DNA of 64,000 nucleotides, taken from positions 1,308,525,324 to 1,308,589,323 of the forward strand of contig NC_090444.1 in NCBI RefSeq assembly GCF_031143425.1. The letters are read 5' to 3'. Source of the DNA: Pleurodeles waltl (taxonomy: Eukaryota; Chordata; Amphibia; Caudata; Salamandridae). Positions 35,602 to 48,000 of this stretch are shown here, piece after piece; position 1 is the stretch's first letter; each line of letters begins with the position of its first letter. The notes under the pieces were generated by a model, which was given only the letters and a program-made list of their open reading frames with translations, searched no databases and was not told where the DNA came from. The translations under genes were made by a program, and so were the position numbers.

Positions 35602-35633
35602 GTCTTTAAAAAAATATATATATATTTTTACCT

Positions 35634-37890
35634 AAATATTTAACAAATTGTTTACATCAGTCAAATCCTACAAATAAAATAGCAAAAAAGACTAATACAT
35701 AAAAATAACATGTTTATTAACTAGTTAAAAAACAAACAAATCCTCAACCTCAGAGCTCAAAATGACAAATAAAATCAAATGAAACCAACCATTTAGGCAA
35801 CTATGTTAGACACTATGGGGATGACATTTACTATTTCTGCTCCAATCTAAACCATTCTGGGGAAGGTGATAGACACTAAAGCAGTTACAATTAGTATTCC
35901 CACTCCAATTTAAGCCACATAGGGGAAGGTGTTGGGCACTAAATGGGTGGCATTTACTATTCCTGCTCCAATCTAAACCACTGACGGGAAGGTGCTGGAC
36001 AGTAAAGTATTAAGGTTTACTATTCCCTCTCCAGTCTAAGCCATTTAGTGGAAGATGTTGGACACTAAAGGGGGTGACATTTACTATTCTCACTTTGATT
36101 TAAACTGGTTAGGGGAAAGTGTTGGACACGAAAGGGGTAAGATTTATTATTCCCATTACAATCTAAACCATTTCATAGTGGTATCGGACACTAAAGGAGT
36201 GGCATTTACTATTTCCACTCCAATGTAAGCCATTTTAGAAAAGGTGTTTAACAGTAAAGGGGCGAAATTAACTTTACCCACTCCTATCTATTACCAACTC
36301 CTACCTAATAAATCATTTTAGTATAATTAAAAGGAAAAATATTAAAACATTTAAACTAAGAACAATTATAAATATGTAAATAATGTTTTGTAATGGTAAT
36401 AGGTATCATAAATTAAAGAAATACATCTACTACATAAGATAACATATTAACAAGCTAATAAAATGACTAAACACATTAATAGTTATATATTTTAAATATG
36501 AAAATAATGATAATACATGTATGAAATTCTAAAATACACAAATATTGTATTTAATAAATAGTAACCTAAATAAGCATATAAACAAATAAGTTTAAAAATA
36601 ACAAATAAATTATATCAAATTTATATAAATAAATTAAAAATGATATGAATAATTTAATTAAAACTTTAAATGACTATTAATTGTTACAATTAAAACATAA
36701 TGTTATTTTATTTGACAAATACAATTTTGGATATATTTGAAAAAAACGACAAGAAATTATAAATTACCAAATAAATACATTAAATTTAAATAGTTTATTT
36801 GTAAAACATAATATAAAATGAATATAAAATACAAAATTAAAAAGTACCAAAAATATTAAATTATACATAGAAAATGTATAAACATTATAAGAATTAAATA
36901 ACGCATTTAGTATAAACATACATAACAAATAAAACAGAAATGACAAATTATATACAAAAAAAAAAAAATTATAATATTTAAATAAATTTTAATGTATTAA
37001 AAACAAATTTACAAACAAATTATGATTCCAATATTTGAATAATCTTCCCAGCCTTTGCACCTAAAAACCCAATATCCAGCTCTTGTTAACATAGATATTA
37101 CTTAATAAATTAATAAATGTGATAAAAAAGTATTTGTTTTTCAAAATGGAAAACATAACACTAAATATTGACATTAAAATTAACATACACCACTAATTAA
37201 ATAGTACAAAAAATGACATCTAACCCATGAAAACAATATTATATAAGATAGTTTAAAAACAATTTTTTGCAACGATATTGAAAATACTAAAAACCATATT
37301 CCTACCTACGATATTCCTAACCACTATTGCACGATATGCATGATACGTTATTTATGTATTGCAATATTTTTAATTCAATATTTTGTCCAAACACCTACTG
37401 TACGTATCATCTAAAAAAAGAAAACTAGCAATTCAACACTACTAGCTAAAATGCAGTTTTCCTTCAGCTAGCTGGGATGGAAACATTAAATGTAACTATT
37501 TCTGACCTTGATTGTTGGGAGTACATGTTAAAATATGCTGATATCACATTAGCCAATGCATTTTATGTCATCAGAAAACAAGCTAATGTCAACAACTTTA
37601 CCAAGGCATTGGCAATAGAGCAATAAAATGTGATGGAGCTGTCAACCTGACATCTCCTTTGCGGTACTATCTTTTGACCAATAAAAATTCCAATGAGAGA
37701 GAATTCCAGTTAGACTATGATGAGCATGCTTCCTTGTTCTAAATATAAGTAAGTTTGAAAACACCAACTAAATAGAACAAACTTGTGAACTACCTAAAAA
37801 AATAATCGTAGTGGAACAGGTGGCTGCTAGGCACAAGACAAGAGAAAAAGAAATATACAACGTAATAAAAGGGAGACCAGAGCAGACAGG
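35634..37890. other. AT-rich tract around the 63-bp array
   Basis: Very AT-rich, especially 36300-37000. Frames such as 36946-36764 (minus) are phenylalanine/isoleucine-rich by composition alone. Apart from the tandem array I see no feature. Confidence 0.4.
35787..36290 (+). repeat. Tandem repeat, 8 diverged copies of a 63-bp unit
   Basis: Each unit contains a block like aaggtgttggacactaaagg and ends in tttactattcccactccaat. Eight consecutive units fit 504 bases. Copies differ at many positions, so the array is old. There is no open frame across it despite the unit being a multiple of three. Confidence 0.8.
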
Positions 37891-37894
37891 AGTT

Positions 37895-38523
37895 AGATAT
37901 TTAACTCTGTGGCTTTTATTGCAAATTGTAAAGTCATTCAACTGCATATCTTTTGATCATTTTAGAAAATTACACAATCTGCAAATATTATCTTATGTAT
38001 TACTATACATCCATGCACTAAGCATGTAATCATAAGAATTGTGTGGTAATTGCTGATTGATTATATCACATATATCAATAAATTTCACCACCTGGCATTT
38101 GTAAACTTCAAGACGACATACAAAATAAATTTAGCTCTGTTTCTAAAATATAATTTTGTTTTGCTTTTTGCTAATCTATAGTACATTTGTTGGAAAATTA
38201 AATTAAAAGAAACATGTGGTTTAAAAAAATACTGCCACTAAGTGAGCCACGGCAAAACTGCGTGTACAAGCATGCCACCTCCAGTTTAACATTTCAAGTG
38301 AGACAAAATGTGTCACTTCATTCTGTTTCCAGTTTTTAAAAACCAAGCACTCTGAATGCTGCCACAAAATGTATCATTTAAATAAGAGAATGCAGTCATT
38401 TAACAGGGAAAGCATCAACAGAAGTAAATTTACTCACTTGTGTCACCAAAAGCTGATTTTCAAAGAATAAAAGCAGCAAATTGCTTTTTTACATGCCCAC
38501 TTTTTGTTTAAATTAAGCTGTCA
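37895..38523 (-). other. USP45: Putative 3' untranslated region of the USP45-like gene
   Basis: It follows the stop codon of the terminal exon. The minus strand has an AATAAA signal (plus 37915-37920) followed by T/G-containing sequence, giving a plausible 3' end about 600 bases after the stop. Transcript evidence is lacking, and a later signal could be used. Confidence 0.45.
37915..37920 (-). terminator. Candidate polyadenylation signal
   Basis: AATAAA on the minus strand, in the context gcaataaaagcc, about 600 bases past the USP45-like stop codon. Confidence 0.4.
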
Positions 38524-38645
38524 CTATTGCAATCTCTCATAGAAAAGCAGGTATGCCTGTGAATTTAGTACTCGGGATTCAGAAACAGTCTGCACGTGGG
38601 TGTCGCTGACGTAAACCCATTGGCCAGCTGGAGTCTCCTTCAAAC
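38524..38645 (-). CDS. USP45: Terminal coding exon, ubiquitin-specific protease (USP45-like)
   Basis: The minus strand has a splice acceptor (tttgcattacag, ending at 38646), then 40 codons to a TAG at 38524-38526. The peptide includes [20 protein letters not shown] and [11 protein letters not shown]. This is the end of the USP (peptidase C19) catalytic domain: the QWV.VSD strand and the AYLLFYER motif after the catalytic His/Asp box. The family removes ubiquitin from proteins. The AGQWV-VSDT and ESR pattern, and an exon boundary just before the LK dipeptide, point to USP45; USP16 is the nearest alternative. The catalytic Cys and His lie in exons outside this exon, at higher coordinates or beyond the window. 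No upstream exon was found up to 64000, implying a last intron over 25 kb. Confidence 0.85.
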
Positions 38646-41600
38646 CTGTAATGCAAATAAAATTCGTTTATAGGTAATTGTTCAGTGCAATTTATCATGT
38701 CATGTCTGAGAAACCCCAACATTGCCTCTCAGAAATATATAACAAATTACTTGTTTTGGTAGATATGTCTTGCCCTTTGAAAGGTCCATATTAATACAGA
38801 TGGAGATACCCGAACAATTCCAGAAGAAAAATGCTACCTTGCTATTCTGCAAAGTTCTTTTAAAAGTCTAGACAGAAGAGCGTGCTAAAGTTTTTAAAGA
38901 GTAATACTGTGATACAGTGCAAAGGTCCTGGGTCAGTAATTTCAAACAAAGCAAGCTTTCATGTGACCTTCGATCTACGTAGCAGGCAGAATTTCAGTAA
39001 CTGACTTTTTTTTGTCTCCGGAAAGGCTAGGTTGAGAACAAAAACCAAGTAATTGAATAACTTAGTAAATATCAAAAGCATCAATAACAAGACTGCCATA
39101 TAAAACAACAGGACGGTGTGATGCCAAGGTATGGCAACTGCAGTATTGGAACCGAAATTAAGATTAGAAAAGAGACATTTCTAAGATAACACCTTTTTGT
39201 TGTGTGCAAAATTATAATTTGCTAGCTCAACTTCAAAATTCCTAATTTCATTACATTGCTAAATTTTTAATGTTTATTTCAAGTATGGCATTTATTAAGT
39301 TCACCATTTACAAAGAAAAGTCTCCTACTCCAGTAAGTCGACTGGAAGTGTTTTTCTAGCAAAATGTTATACCGAAAAAAAATAAAAAAGACAGAAAAGT
39401 GCCCCTGTATTATAATTCTCCGGCAAGATATTTTTGAAGATATCAAAAAATGGAAGAGTACTGACATTGTTGGCAAGTTCATGTAATCAGCCAGTATACA
39501 AAACATTGGCACATTAACTGCAGAAGGTACATTCATGAATTGCATGAGTTGCAGGTATTACAGTGAATGAATATCACACCTCCTTCTGCAGAGCAATGTT
39601 TACATACGCATATCGGAAGCAGAGAAATGTGACCAATCTTCAAGGAATAAGGTACTAAGTGGTGCATCACCTTGACATTCATACGAAAGATCAGATTTGG
39701 AGAGTTGTCTGATTCTTGCAAGAAAGTTCTGGTTCTGCATAGAAAACCAAGGCCAACAATACCAAATGTCTACAGCTGAACAGTGACCTATCCAACCAAT
39801 AAATTAGACATATCATAGGCACCAAGGTAGGGGGCAAACTGGACCTGTTTTTACTCCACCCGATTGGCTGTTGGATTGTGCTCTTATTTCAAATTGCAAT
39901 TCTTTACTATTCACATGGTTTCATGCACAAAAGGCCACAAGGCTGAAAGTGTTTAATAATTATTTATGACTTTTTACATTTAAAAAAAAATTACTAAAAT
40001 TTCATGATGTTTTGCCCATAATCTGCTGAAATTTGCAGACGTAAATTTCAATTTTGCACAATCCTGCATTAGAGGTAATCTAGTTGAAAAAAATATCTCC
40101 TCAAACAAGGAATAACAGGGTTGAAGTCATATCAGATAGAACATAATTCATACTGCAGAACTTATTCTTTGGTCCATAAATGAATTTGTGAACCACTAAC
40201 CAATAATGAAAAACAATATCCATCACGTTGATCAGAAGAATTGCCTGGCTAATCAGTCTGCCATTTTACATTCCGTTCTCAGCTTTTCTGTTTCACCCCT
40301 GCTTACTTTTTTCCTGTGCTTGGTACCAAAATCCCCTTTTTCTGTCATAGCCTTTTGAATGAATTTGCATTGGGATGAAAACTCTCAGAGATCTTGTGTT
40401 TCAATCATATTTGTTGACCATTAATGTAGTCACTGCTGCCCTCTGGGGCTAGATAATTAATTTACTTTTGATGTACGGTTGTCAGCATCCCAAGTACGAC
40501 TGGAGTCTGTGCCTGTGGTTCTGTATTGTGATTTTAATCTCTGGTTTTCAGCATCTTGTGCTTGCTACTTCAGAAAGTTCTCTCACTGTTTCCGCTTTTA
40601 ATGTATTAGATTTAGAATAAGCAGCTACTTGTCCCACACAATAAGCAGGACTCGCCCACAACCTAGTGTTTTTCACTGCAGTTTTGATTTCATGTTCATA
40701 TCTTGACCAAGTCAGTCGGTCTGATCATTATGATGTGCGTATGTTACAAAAAAAAACAAAAAAACATTTGTACCCACTTCTTCTCATTTACCGAAATGCA
40801 ACAGGAATGTATTCCGCCAAATTTTCAAAAGAACTTAAACTTGGCTGAAGGTCTACAGTGTTTGACTCTCTAGATCTATTAAAGTTCAAACCAAAAGCAG
40901 TGAGATATAATTCTGTTTCTTGGGTACTGGCCAAATCCAAGACATTACAAACGTGGAACTTGAGGAAACCAAGGACACAATAACCACAAATGCACAATGT
41001 TTACAAGAAAGTACTAACTAGAGGAAGGAATAATCATTTTTACCCCAATATCTCATATGCCAATAAGACAAAATGATGACTACGATTATTGAGAGGCTTT
41101 CTTGCTAAGGGGTCCCTCCCCTATCATTCCATCACAGCAACATTGTGGGAGCCTTAATCATTTTGTTAGTTCACAAGTCACTAGCAGTAAAAACGATATT
41201 ACTAAAGATTCTCTCTAATGTCATCAATTAAAGATTACATTTATTTCTGAAGTTATTCCAATTTAGTAGCTAGAGCCTCTGGGTTCATTTGCAATGATCA
41301 TTCATTAAATTAAATCAGGTTCTTCTATGGACCTGAGTTCTTTGCTGTTACATCATGATTCTAATACAGTCACCCATTGCCACTGGCACCAGACTGTCTA
41401 CTCACTCATGGCAGGGACTCCCACGATGGCATCAGCATCGCTGAAGTTAGTGAGAGCTTGGGCATTGATGCCTCTGGGGGCCTAGTGCATTGCGGCAGCT
41501 GGTACCACGCCTCATCATATAAATGTTAAGACAACACTAAACATGCGCAGAGATCTTCTAGGACTAAGAAAACACTACCTTTTGTCTATTAATGCTTGCT

Positions 41601-42099
41601 TTTAAGAATGACTCCCTTTTTAGGTTAATTTCGTTTGGGATGGATCAGGGTTAATACATTGGGTTACCTTTGGTAGGGATAGTATTTGATATCTCTGTAA
41701 TAAGCATTACTGTGCCTTACGACAGTAAAGACGAACGGGCATCCACCTTGTCTCTCCTCATACCCTGTTGTCTTGCTCCTATCTCTTGCACATGAGCATT
41801 GTTGTACAGAAGTGGTCTCACTTTGCTCAACAACTAGTCCATAAACTCATCCTCTCCCTCAGTCACTCTAATTTCTTCTTGTTTTTGTTTCTATGTTTGA
41901 CATCTTCTGCAGGAGAGCAGCCATGTGTCTCATAAGAGGATGGCCCTGTGCAAATAAAGGAAACTTTCACAGGACAAGTTTCAAAGTCAAAACCATAAAG
42001 ATTGATTCAGATTTAAGACGCATTACAGAAGGAAAAAGTAGTTAACCAAAATGAAATCAGCCTCAATAAAGCATCAAATTAAGCATATGCAGTAAGATT
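38646..42099. other. Intronic-looking sequence, no recognised feature
   Basis: Probably the start of the last intron of the USP45-like gene, read from its 3' side. I searched for a penultimate exon with a GHYTAY-like motif on the minus strand and did not find one. No transposon motif is clear. Confidence 0.4.
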
Positions 42100-42982
42100 C
42101 AACATAAAGTATATCTCCAAAACAGGTAAATAGCTAAAGTTTAGTTCAGGAAAACGAGTAGCATAAATCTGCTCGTTCAAAAGCAAAGAAAGTCTAAGTA
42201 TAAATCAACACTCTTTATTTGACTTTCTGCTAGTCTAAGAATAAATCAGTACACAGAAAGACATTCAGCCTGTTCAGTTTAAGAAAACTAAAAAGGTCTA
42301 AGTATAGACAGACTGATGTGGAGACTGCCTTCATGAAAGTAAGTAAAAAGTCTAATATAAATCAATAGATAGGCCAGCATAGAATCTGCACACTTCTCAA
42401 AGCAGGAAAAGATTAGTACACATCCCAGAAACGGGACCTTTTATAGGTTTCTGGCATTTGAATCTACACTCTCGGGATAGTGAGATCTGGCTTTATATGG
42501 TTGTACTAATAAAGTTACTTACACATGAACCAATACTTTTTCAGGAACATATGATACATCAAATAGTAAACATTTAGAAATGCTTTTTGTTATGCATAAT
42601 TATAATGAGGAGTATGTAGGAAATGAAGGAAATAACATGGCATTTGTGCAACAAAGAAAATCGATAGACAGTACAACTGGTCAGAGTAGGCTTGAGTAAA
42701 CAGCCTTGATTTTGAGGAACTTTGAGCAAATAGAGTAACATTCTGCACATGGCGTCATTCTCAAGAACACACATTAATACATTGGAGCTCAACACAAACA
42801 GTATCATAAAATGAATACGATTTTGCTCATTTGCTGATATGGAAGGACGCAGAAAAGAAACAATCACATAGAAAAATCATTAATGTAAATTAAAAAGCAC
42901 ATTCTTTTTTCTGTCCATACAAAAGAAATGCAATGCAGGTTAGTTATGTCAACTGAAGCCTGGTTATGCTAACTAAAACACA
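42100..42982 (-). repeat. Candidate 3' LTR of an endogenous retrovirus
   Basis: It follows the env remnant in the minus direction. It has a TATA box (ctataaaagg, plus 42437-42446) and, about 220 bases on, an AATAAA signal (plus 42214-42219), the spacing of a retroviral U3-R. An A-rich tract lies just before a possible TG start at 42982. The outer end is not defined and no partner LTR was found. Confidence 0.4.
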
Positions 42983-43069
42983 TTCAAATGAAGTATTTTT
43001 TTTTTTGTTTTAACTAAAAATGCCCGCTCTGATGATTTCTGAATCATTAACAAACTACTCTACGCTATG

Positions 43070-43500
43070 CTACACTTCATCATACATTCTGAGCTTCTTT
43101 GATTTTGTTTTCTCAATGGCCTTCATTTTATCATAAACTCTGGCTTTTAGGTCATCAGGTTTGATAGTTCATGTCTTTGTTTTTCTGGTTATCATCATTT
43201 TTATGCAAATTTGAACCAGACCAATTATACTCAATGTTAGTATTATCAATGGTGTTAGCTTTATTTTTAGTAAGACATTGCCTACATCACCAAACCATTC
43301 ACCAATTTTTCCAAATCCCTTTACCATACTAATAAACCATGAACCAGCTGTTTCTCACACACCAGTCTCTCCAAAGGTTTAACTACACTCGCAATATTAG
43401 TTATATGGTTTATATAATCAATTTCATGTCGTTAAAAGCCACAAACGTACAACACTGCTGGACATTAATTACATGGCATACTCCATCTTCCTTTGCAAAC
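43070..43500 (-). pseudogene. Endogenous retrovirus env, transmembrane subunit remnant
   Basis: The minus strand encodes a C...CC motif (CHVINVQQCC, 43478-43449) preceded by FAKEDGV, the disulfide region of the transmembrane envelope subunit, and ends in a lysine-rich tail (KTKSKKLRMYDEV) with a stop at 43070-43072. Several stops and frame changes make it non-functional. The spacing seen is CX7CC, one residue longer than the CX6CC of gamma-type envelopes. Candidate upstream env sequence lies at 44830-45025. Family unassigned; epsilon- or gamma-like is an inference. Confidence 0.5.
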
Positions 43501-43503
43501 AAA

Positions 43504-44600
43504 GGGCCTCATTACGAGGATGGCGGTCATCAGACCGCCAGCCTTGCTGTGGCGGTTTTACCGCCGCGGACCCAGTGGTAAAGACCACCGCATTGCAAGT
43601 TGTGGGGTTTGGCTGAAGCCAAACTGCCGCAACACTGCCTGGCCTGCTGGTGCGCTTGGACCGACGCGGCCATCGGTGAGCTCCTCCAGCCCGGCGGCAG
43701 GCCTCTGCCTATCGGCCGGATTACAGGGCTGCAGACCGCCAGGCTTTCTGTGGCGCTCACCCCACCACGAAAACCCTGGCAGTTATGCACCCGGCAACAG
43801 GAATACCCATTCCTGTCACCGGCACACACACCCCCACACATCCACACACATGCAGACCCATCCATACACCTCAAAACAATATCCCACCTGTCAACACACT
43901 TCCAAACACCCCCCACTGTACTCATCCATTCTAACACCCCACCCGCTCACACTGACATACACACCCCCATTCACACATACGCACCCCCCTCCGCAAACAT
44001 TCACACCCCCAACCCCCTCTGCATACATTCACATACACACCCCTCCGCATACATTCACATACACACACTTCTGCATACATTCACACACACACACCCCCAG
44101 TCACTCGCAGACTTCCACACATGCACCCCAACTCGCATGCATCCTAATACACACACCTACTCACTTGCACCCCGACACCCCCTCCCCTCCGCATACATGC
44201 AGACACACACCAGCAACCACACTCATACATCCAGACACCCCTACTCGCTCGCTCACAAACACGCACTCATACACCCACATTCGCACTCATACATGCACAC
44301 ACCACACAGATGCACCCAACACCTCCCCCCCTTTCGGACGATCAACTTACCTTTTCCCATGAGCTGGTCATCCGGGAGAGGATGGGTACTGACGGTTTTG
44401 TGCCGCCAGCACCACCACACCAGCAGGACTCTGCCAAGCCATATTACAGTGACGCAACTGCCCCTTCAACTCCGTCGGCCAGGCTGATGAAGTCAGACTT
44501 CCGCCTATAAATAGGTGGAAGTCAAAACACAACTACTAATATGGCGGTCAGCAGACAGCCAGTACTGGCAGTCTGTTGACTGCAGTGGCTACAGGCTCAG
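43504..44600. mobile_element. Composite Harbinger-like MITE with CA-rich core
   Basis: The left end gggcctcattacgaggatgg and inner palindromic segments (ggcggtc...gaccgcc) match the style of the MITE ending at 48045. The core is a CA/CCA-rich tract. The right end is not recognisable, so the element may be truncated; limits on that side are approximate. It interrupts the env remnant. Confidence 0.55.
43815..44330 (+). repeat. CA/CCA-rich degenerate simple repeat
   Basis: About 500 bases of cacac, ccacac and atacattcac-like repeats. Long frames here (up to 295 codons in two phases) are proline/threonine/histidine repeats and are not genes. Confidence 0.85.
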
Positions 44601-44829
44601 GCAAACATAGTGCACTTTACCAGGGGCTTATAAGTAAATTAAATATGGCAGCTGGCGATAAGCCAATTTTACCATGCTAAGGGGAGAGAGCACAAGCGCT
44701 TTAGCACTGGTAAACAGTGGTAAAGTACACAGCGTCCTAAAGCAAGCGAAAACAAGATCAGAAAAATGGAGGAGGTAGCCAAAAAGTGGTGGGGCAGACC
44801 ACCCTAAGGCTGTCAGGTCTAACAATCTC
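44601..44829. repeat. Probable repeat fragment between MITE and env remnant
   Basis: Unique-looking 230 bases (gcactttaccaggggcttataag...) with no coding motif. Its sharp transitions on both sides suggest a separate inserted repeat, but I cannot name a family. Confidence 0.3.
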
Positions 44830-45025
44830 AAAAATAAAAAAACATTTCCTTATTAATTTTAGTTAATGCACCTGCAGTATTATTAGCTAAGCAATCCACC
44901 AAAGTCAGCAATTTTCCAGTCTTAACACCAATCAAATCCAAAGCCTAATAGAAGGAATTAACAGACCAACCAGATCCATTTGTCCAAATCCATGTTTCAC
45001 TCTCTAAATAATTCACTTCAGTCAT
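44830..45025 (-). pseudogene. Second env remnant piece, upstream of the transmembrane disulfide motif
   Basis: The minus strand reads ESETWIWTNGSGWSV and later LTLVDCLANNTAG with one stop between. Its location, orientation and composition fit the portion of a retroviral env upstream of the 43070-43500 piece, from which it is separated by inserted repeats. It is bounded on the other side by the L1. Low-to-moderate confidence. Confidence 0.35.
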
Positions 45026-45034
45026 TCTACTCAG

Positions 45035-48000
45035 TGAATTTCAGCCCTGTAAGCCACTAACGAGGAGCATGACCAAAGAATAAAGAGGAGATGTGCAGGG
45101 CCAGTACGGAATCTGGGGCAGTCAGGGGACAGTGCAGGAAATATTTTATGTAGTTTCTGTGGCGTAAAAAGGACTCTGTGAAGTAAGCAGAACTGAATGA
45201 AGTTAAAAGGAGAGTTACAAAATTTCTTGTCGGGGTATTCAAGTAAGAAGCAGCATTCTCTATCACGCAGGGTGCGGCCTATATCTTATATCTTATTCCC
45301 AATGAGTCCTGAGGGGGTGACAATGAAACACACAAATGTACCAGCAGGTCCTTGATTAGCCATTTCCCATGCCCTCCCATTCCCATTTCATGCACCACCT
45401 GTATAAGTGAGTGTGTTTTTGGCTCAATCCCTTCGGGTGCCCACTGCTTTCGGACTTAGCGAGAGACATTAGCATGTATAAGAAAGAGGGACCTCGGCAA
45501 CCCGTGGGATTGGCTGAAGTCATGGTGGGACATAAATTCACCATCTACGAACAGATCCCCACTGTGTGTACAACTGCATCTTCCCAGAGTCGTAGAATAC
45601 AGGGCGTGAGCGGGCCCATTTGTGTCAGTGTCCCTCTCTGGGATATACTGGGAGCATAGTGTAAGAAAATTGGTGTGTATTTTAGTGCTTGTTTCCAGTA
45701 CATGAGTGCATTGTTTAAAAGCAATGGCAGACCGAAAGGGAATGGCAATACTGGCAGCAGCAATGTGTGTAGTGTGTACTGTGCCTCAGATCCTGCTGTG
45801 TATAATTTATTTCCATTAGGTGGAATCCCGCCAACTAATATGAGAGCTATTGCAGTTGTTCCACATTGCAGTATGCTCTTAAATCTGGGGCAACCATTCC
45901 GCCTTCATCCGGAGGGAGCTGGTTAACGAGGCTTGCTCTACTCCTACTATTACCCCAAATTAGGTCAAAAAGTTGAGTGTTAAGCTGTTGATAGTATGCT
46001 ATAGCAGCCACCACTGGTAAGTTAACAAAAAAGTATAACAAACATGTGCAGGGAGGGCATCACCATCTTTGAAAAGGCCAGCCATGCAGCCACAGAAAGA
46101 GGTAAGGTGATCCAGAACCGGACCTGTAAACAGAGAGAAGGAATTGCTTGGTGTAGACTGCCCTCTAACAGATCTGAAGTAGATCTATAAATTTGTACAA
46201 CAAGGTAACGGAAAGTGTGCGGAGCCACTGGGATATTATTCACTCCCATCTCTATGTTATCTCCAAGCTTGTGTTCTTGAAAAGTAAATGCACATGATCT
46301 ATTGTGATTAACTCGGACGCCTGAGAGGTTGGCAAACTGGGTAAGTAGAGTATCGAGTGGTGTCATGTTCATTGTAAGGCCACGCATATATAAGGTCGTC
46401 TGCATGTAAGGAGACTGTATGTAGTTGTTGTCCTTGTGGTACACCCCAGTCACCACCCTCTGTGCTAATGGCTCTATTGCCACCACGAAGAGTAGGCACC
46501 CTTGCCTTGTGCTATGGAAAATTGGGTAGGTGGAGGATATATGTTGACCAGTTCATGCATGAGCCATATCGTTAGTTTATAAGAGTTTTATGCATTTGAT
46601 AAAAGTTGGGGGATACCAAGTTTCGTGACTGTTGCAAACATTTTGTCCCAATCTATGGTGTCTAATTCCTGCTGGAAGTTATGGTCTGTATGAATTAGTA
46701 GTAGAGGGAGTAGCCTGTTCGCCAGGACCTTGCTCAGTATTTTATACTTTGCTGAGAGCAGGGACAATGACCAGTGTGATGACATGTCATTAGGGTCGCA
46801 GCCTGGTTTGAACAGGAGTGTCACTAGTGCCTGGCAGGTAGTGGGTGGAAGAGAACCGGTCTTAAGTGAGGTGTTATACAATGTTTCTAGATGTGGTAAC
46901 AAGTGATTAGTGTAGGTGGCATAGAATTCGACTGGCAAACCGTCCAGTCCAAGTGTCTCGTTATGGGGAGCTCAATTATTGCATGACAGATTTGTGACTG
47001 TGGGACTCCTACTTCTGTGCAAGAGGACCTCGGTACCTGGGGTAGGTGGAGGCCATCTAGAAAGGCGCCTATAGCTACAGAGGACAGAGGCCGGGGAGGG
47101 CCATACAGGTGCACATATTAGTACCTAAGTGCTGTGTTGACAGATTCTTGTGTCCGATACGCTGTACACTCAGGTGTGCATATTGATAGGATGGGGTTTG
47201 GAGACAGTTGTGGACGTATCATGCGGGCAGTAGAGCTCCTGATTTATCAGCTTTTGTGAGTATTTTGTGTAAGTGTTAAAATCTAACACTTGAAGGCAAC
47301 ACTTAATAAGTTTTGCATACTAGTTGCTGCATTTCAGCAAATTATCGAAATGGGTATCATCAAGTTCTGCCATATGTTCTAGTGCCTCTACCTGCTTTGC
47401 ATCAAGCAATGCCGTGCTTCGTGCCCCAGATGATATGGATATAGATGTTCCATGTATTATCACTTTAGATTCTATTAGAGGTGATGTGGCTGTGCCTGTG
47501 TTTTCAGCAAAATAATTTGTGATAATGGTGGCCAGTGTATCTTTAAAGACTATTAGTCTGTCCGCTGAGCTATTATGGGTTTTCTGCTAGGTCGGCGGGT
47601 GAAAACCTAAGTTTCCACCCACTGGCCTATCGGGAAACAGGCTACACCATTGTCTTTGCTCGTAATCAAGCCAGCGGCAATGCTGTCGTCTGCAAGGTGC
47701 ACCAGCACCCTCGCAATGCTCACTGTCTGAAAAGCAAACAGTGAACACTGCGATAGTGCTGCCAGGGGGGCCCCTGCACCTGTTCTCTGCCAGCCTATTC
47801 ATGGCGTGGCTACCGCCATGAAACCGCTGGCGGAGAACGAGGTCGTAATCCACAGGGCAGCGCTGCTTGAAGCACTGCCCTGGGAAATTAGGATTTCCGC
47901 TCCAAGATCCTGGCGGAGCTCGCGGTTCCCTAGCGGTCTGACCGCCAGGATTGTAATGTGGCAGTCGGACAACCACAATGGGGGCTTTCCAGACTGCCAC

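Larger units (their letters stand above)
32810..35622 (+). mobile_element. L1/Tx1-like LINE, internally deleted, with target duplication
   Basis: Flanks taattttacct (32799-32809) and tatttttacct (35623-35633) match at 10 of 11 bases, a target-site duplication. The 5' part (32810-33150) is GC-rich, contrasting with the AT-rich flanks, and looks like an L1 5' untranslated region. It is joined directly to the RT catalytic region and ORF2 C-terminus. The 3' end has an AATAAA signal at 35596-35601 followed by an A-rich tail. ORF1, the endonuclease and most of the RT are missing although both ends are present. Confidence 0.8.

Noticed and set aside
35787..36290. Considered as a CRISPR-like array
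   Set aside because: Units are contiguous and diverged with no unique spacers, and the context is vertebrate.
36764..36946. Phe/Ile/Leu-rich small protein
   Set aside because: Lies in an extremely AT-rich tract; composition alone explains it.
43493..44487. Two long overlapping frames (289 and 295 codons) rich in His, Thr and Pro
   Set aside because: They are translations of the CA/CCA simple repeat; open in more than one phase and lacking any domain.
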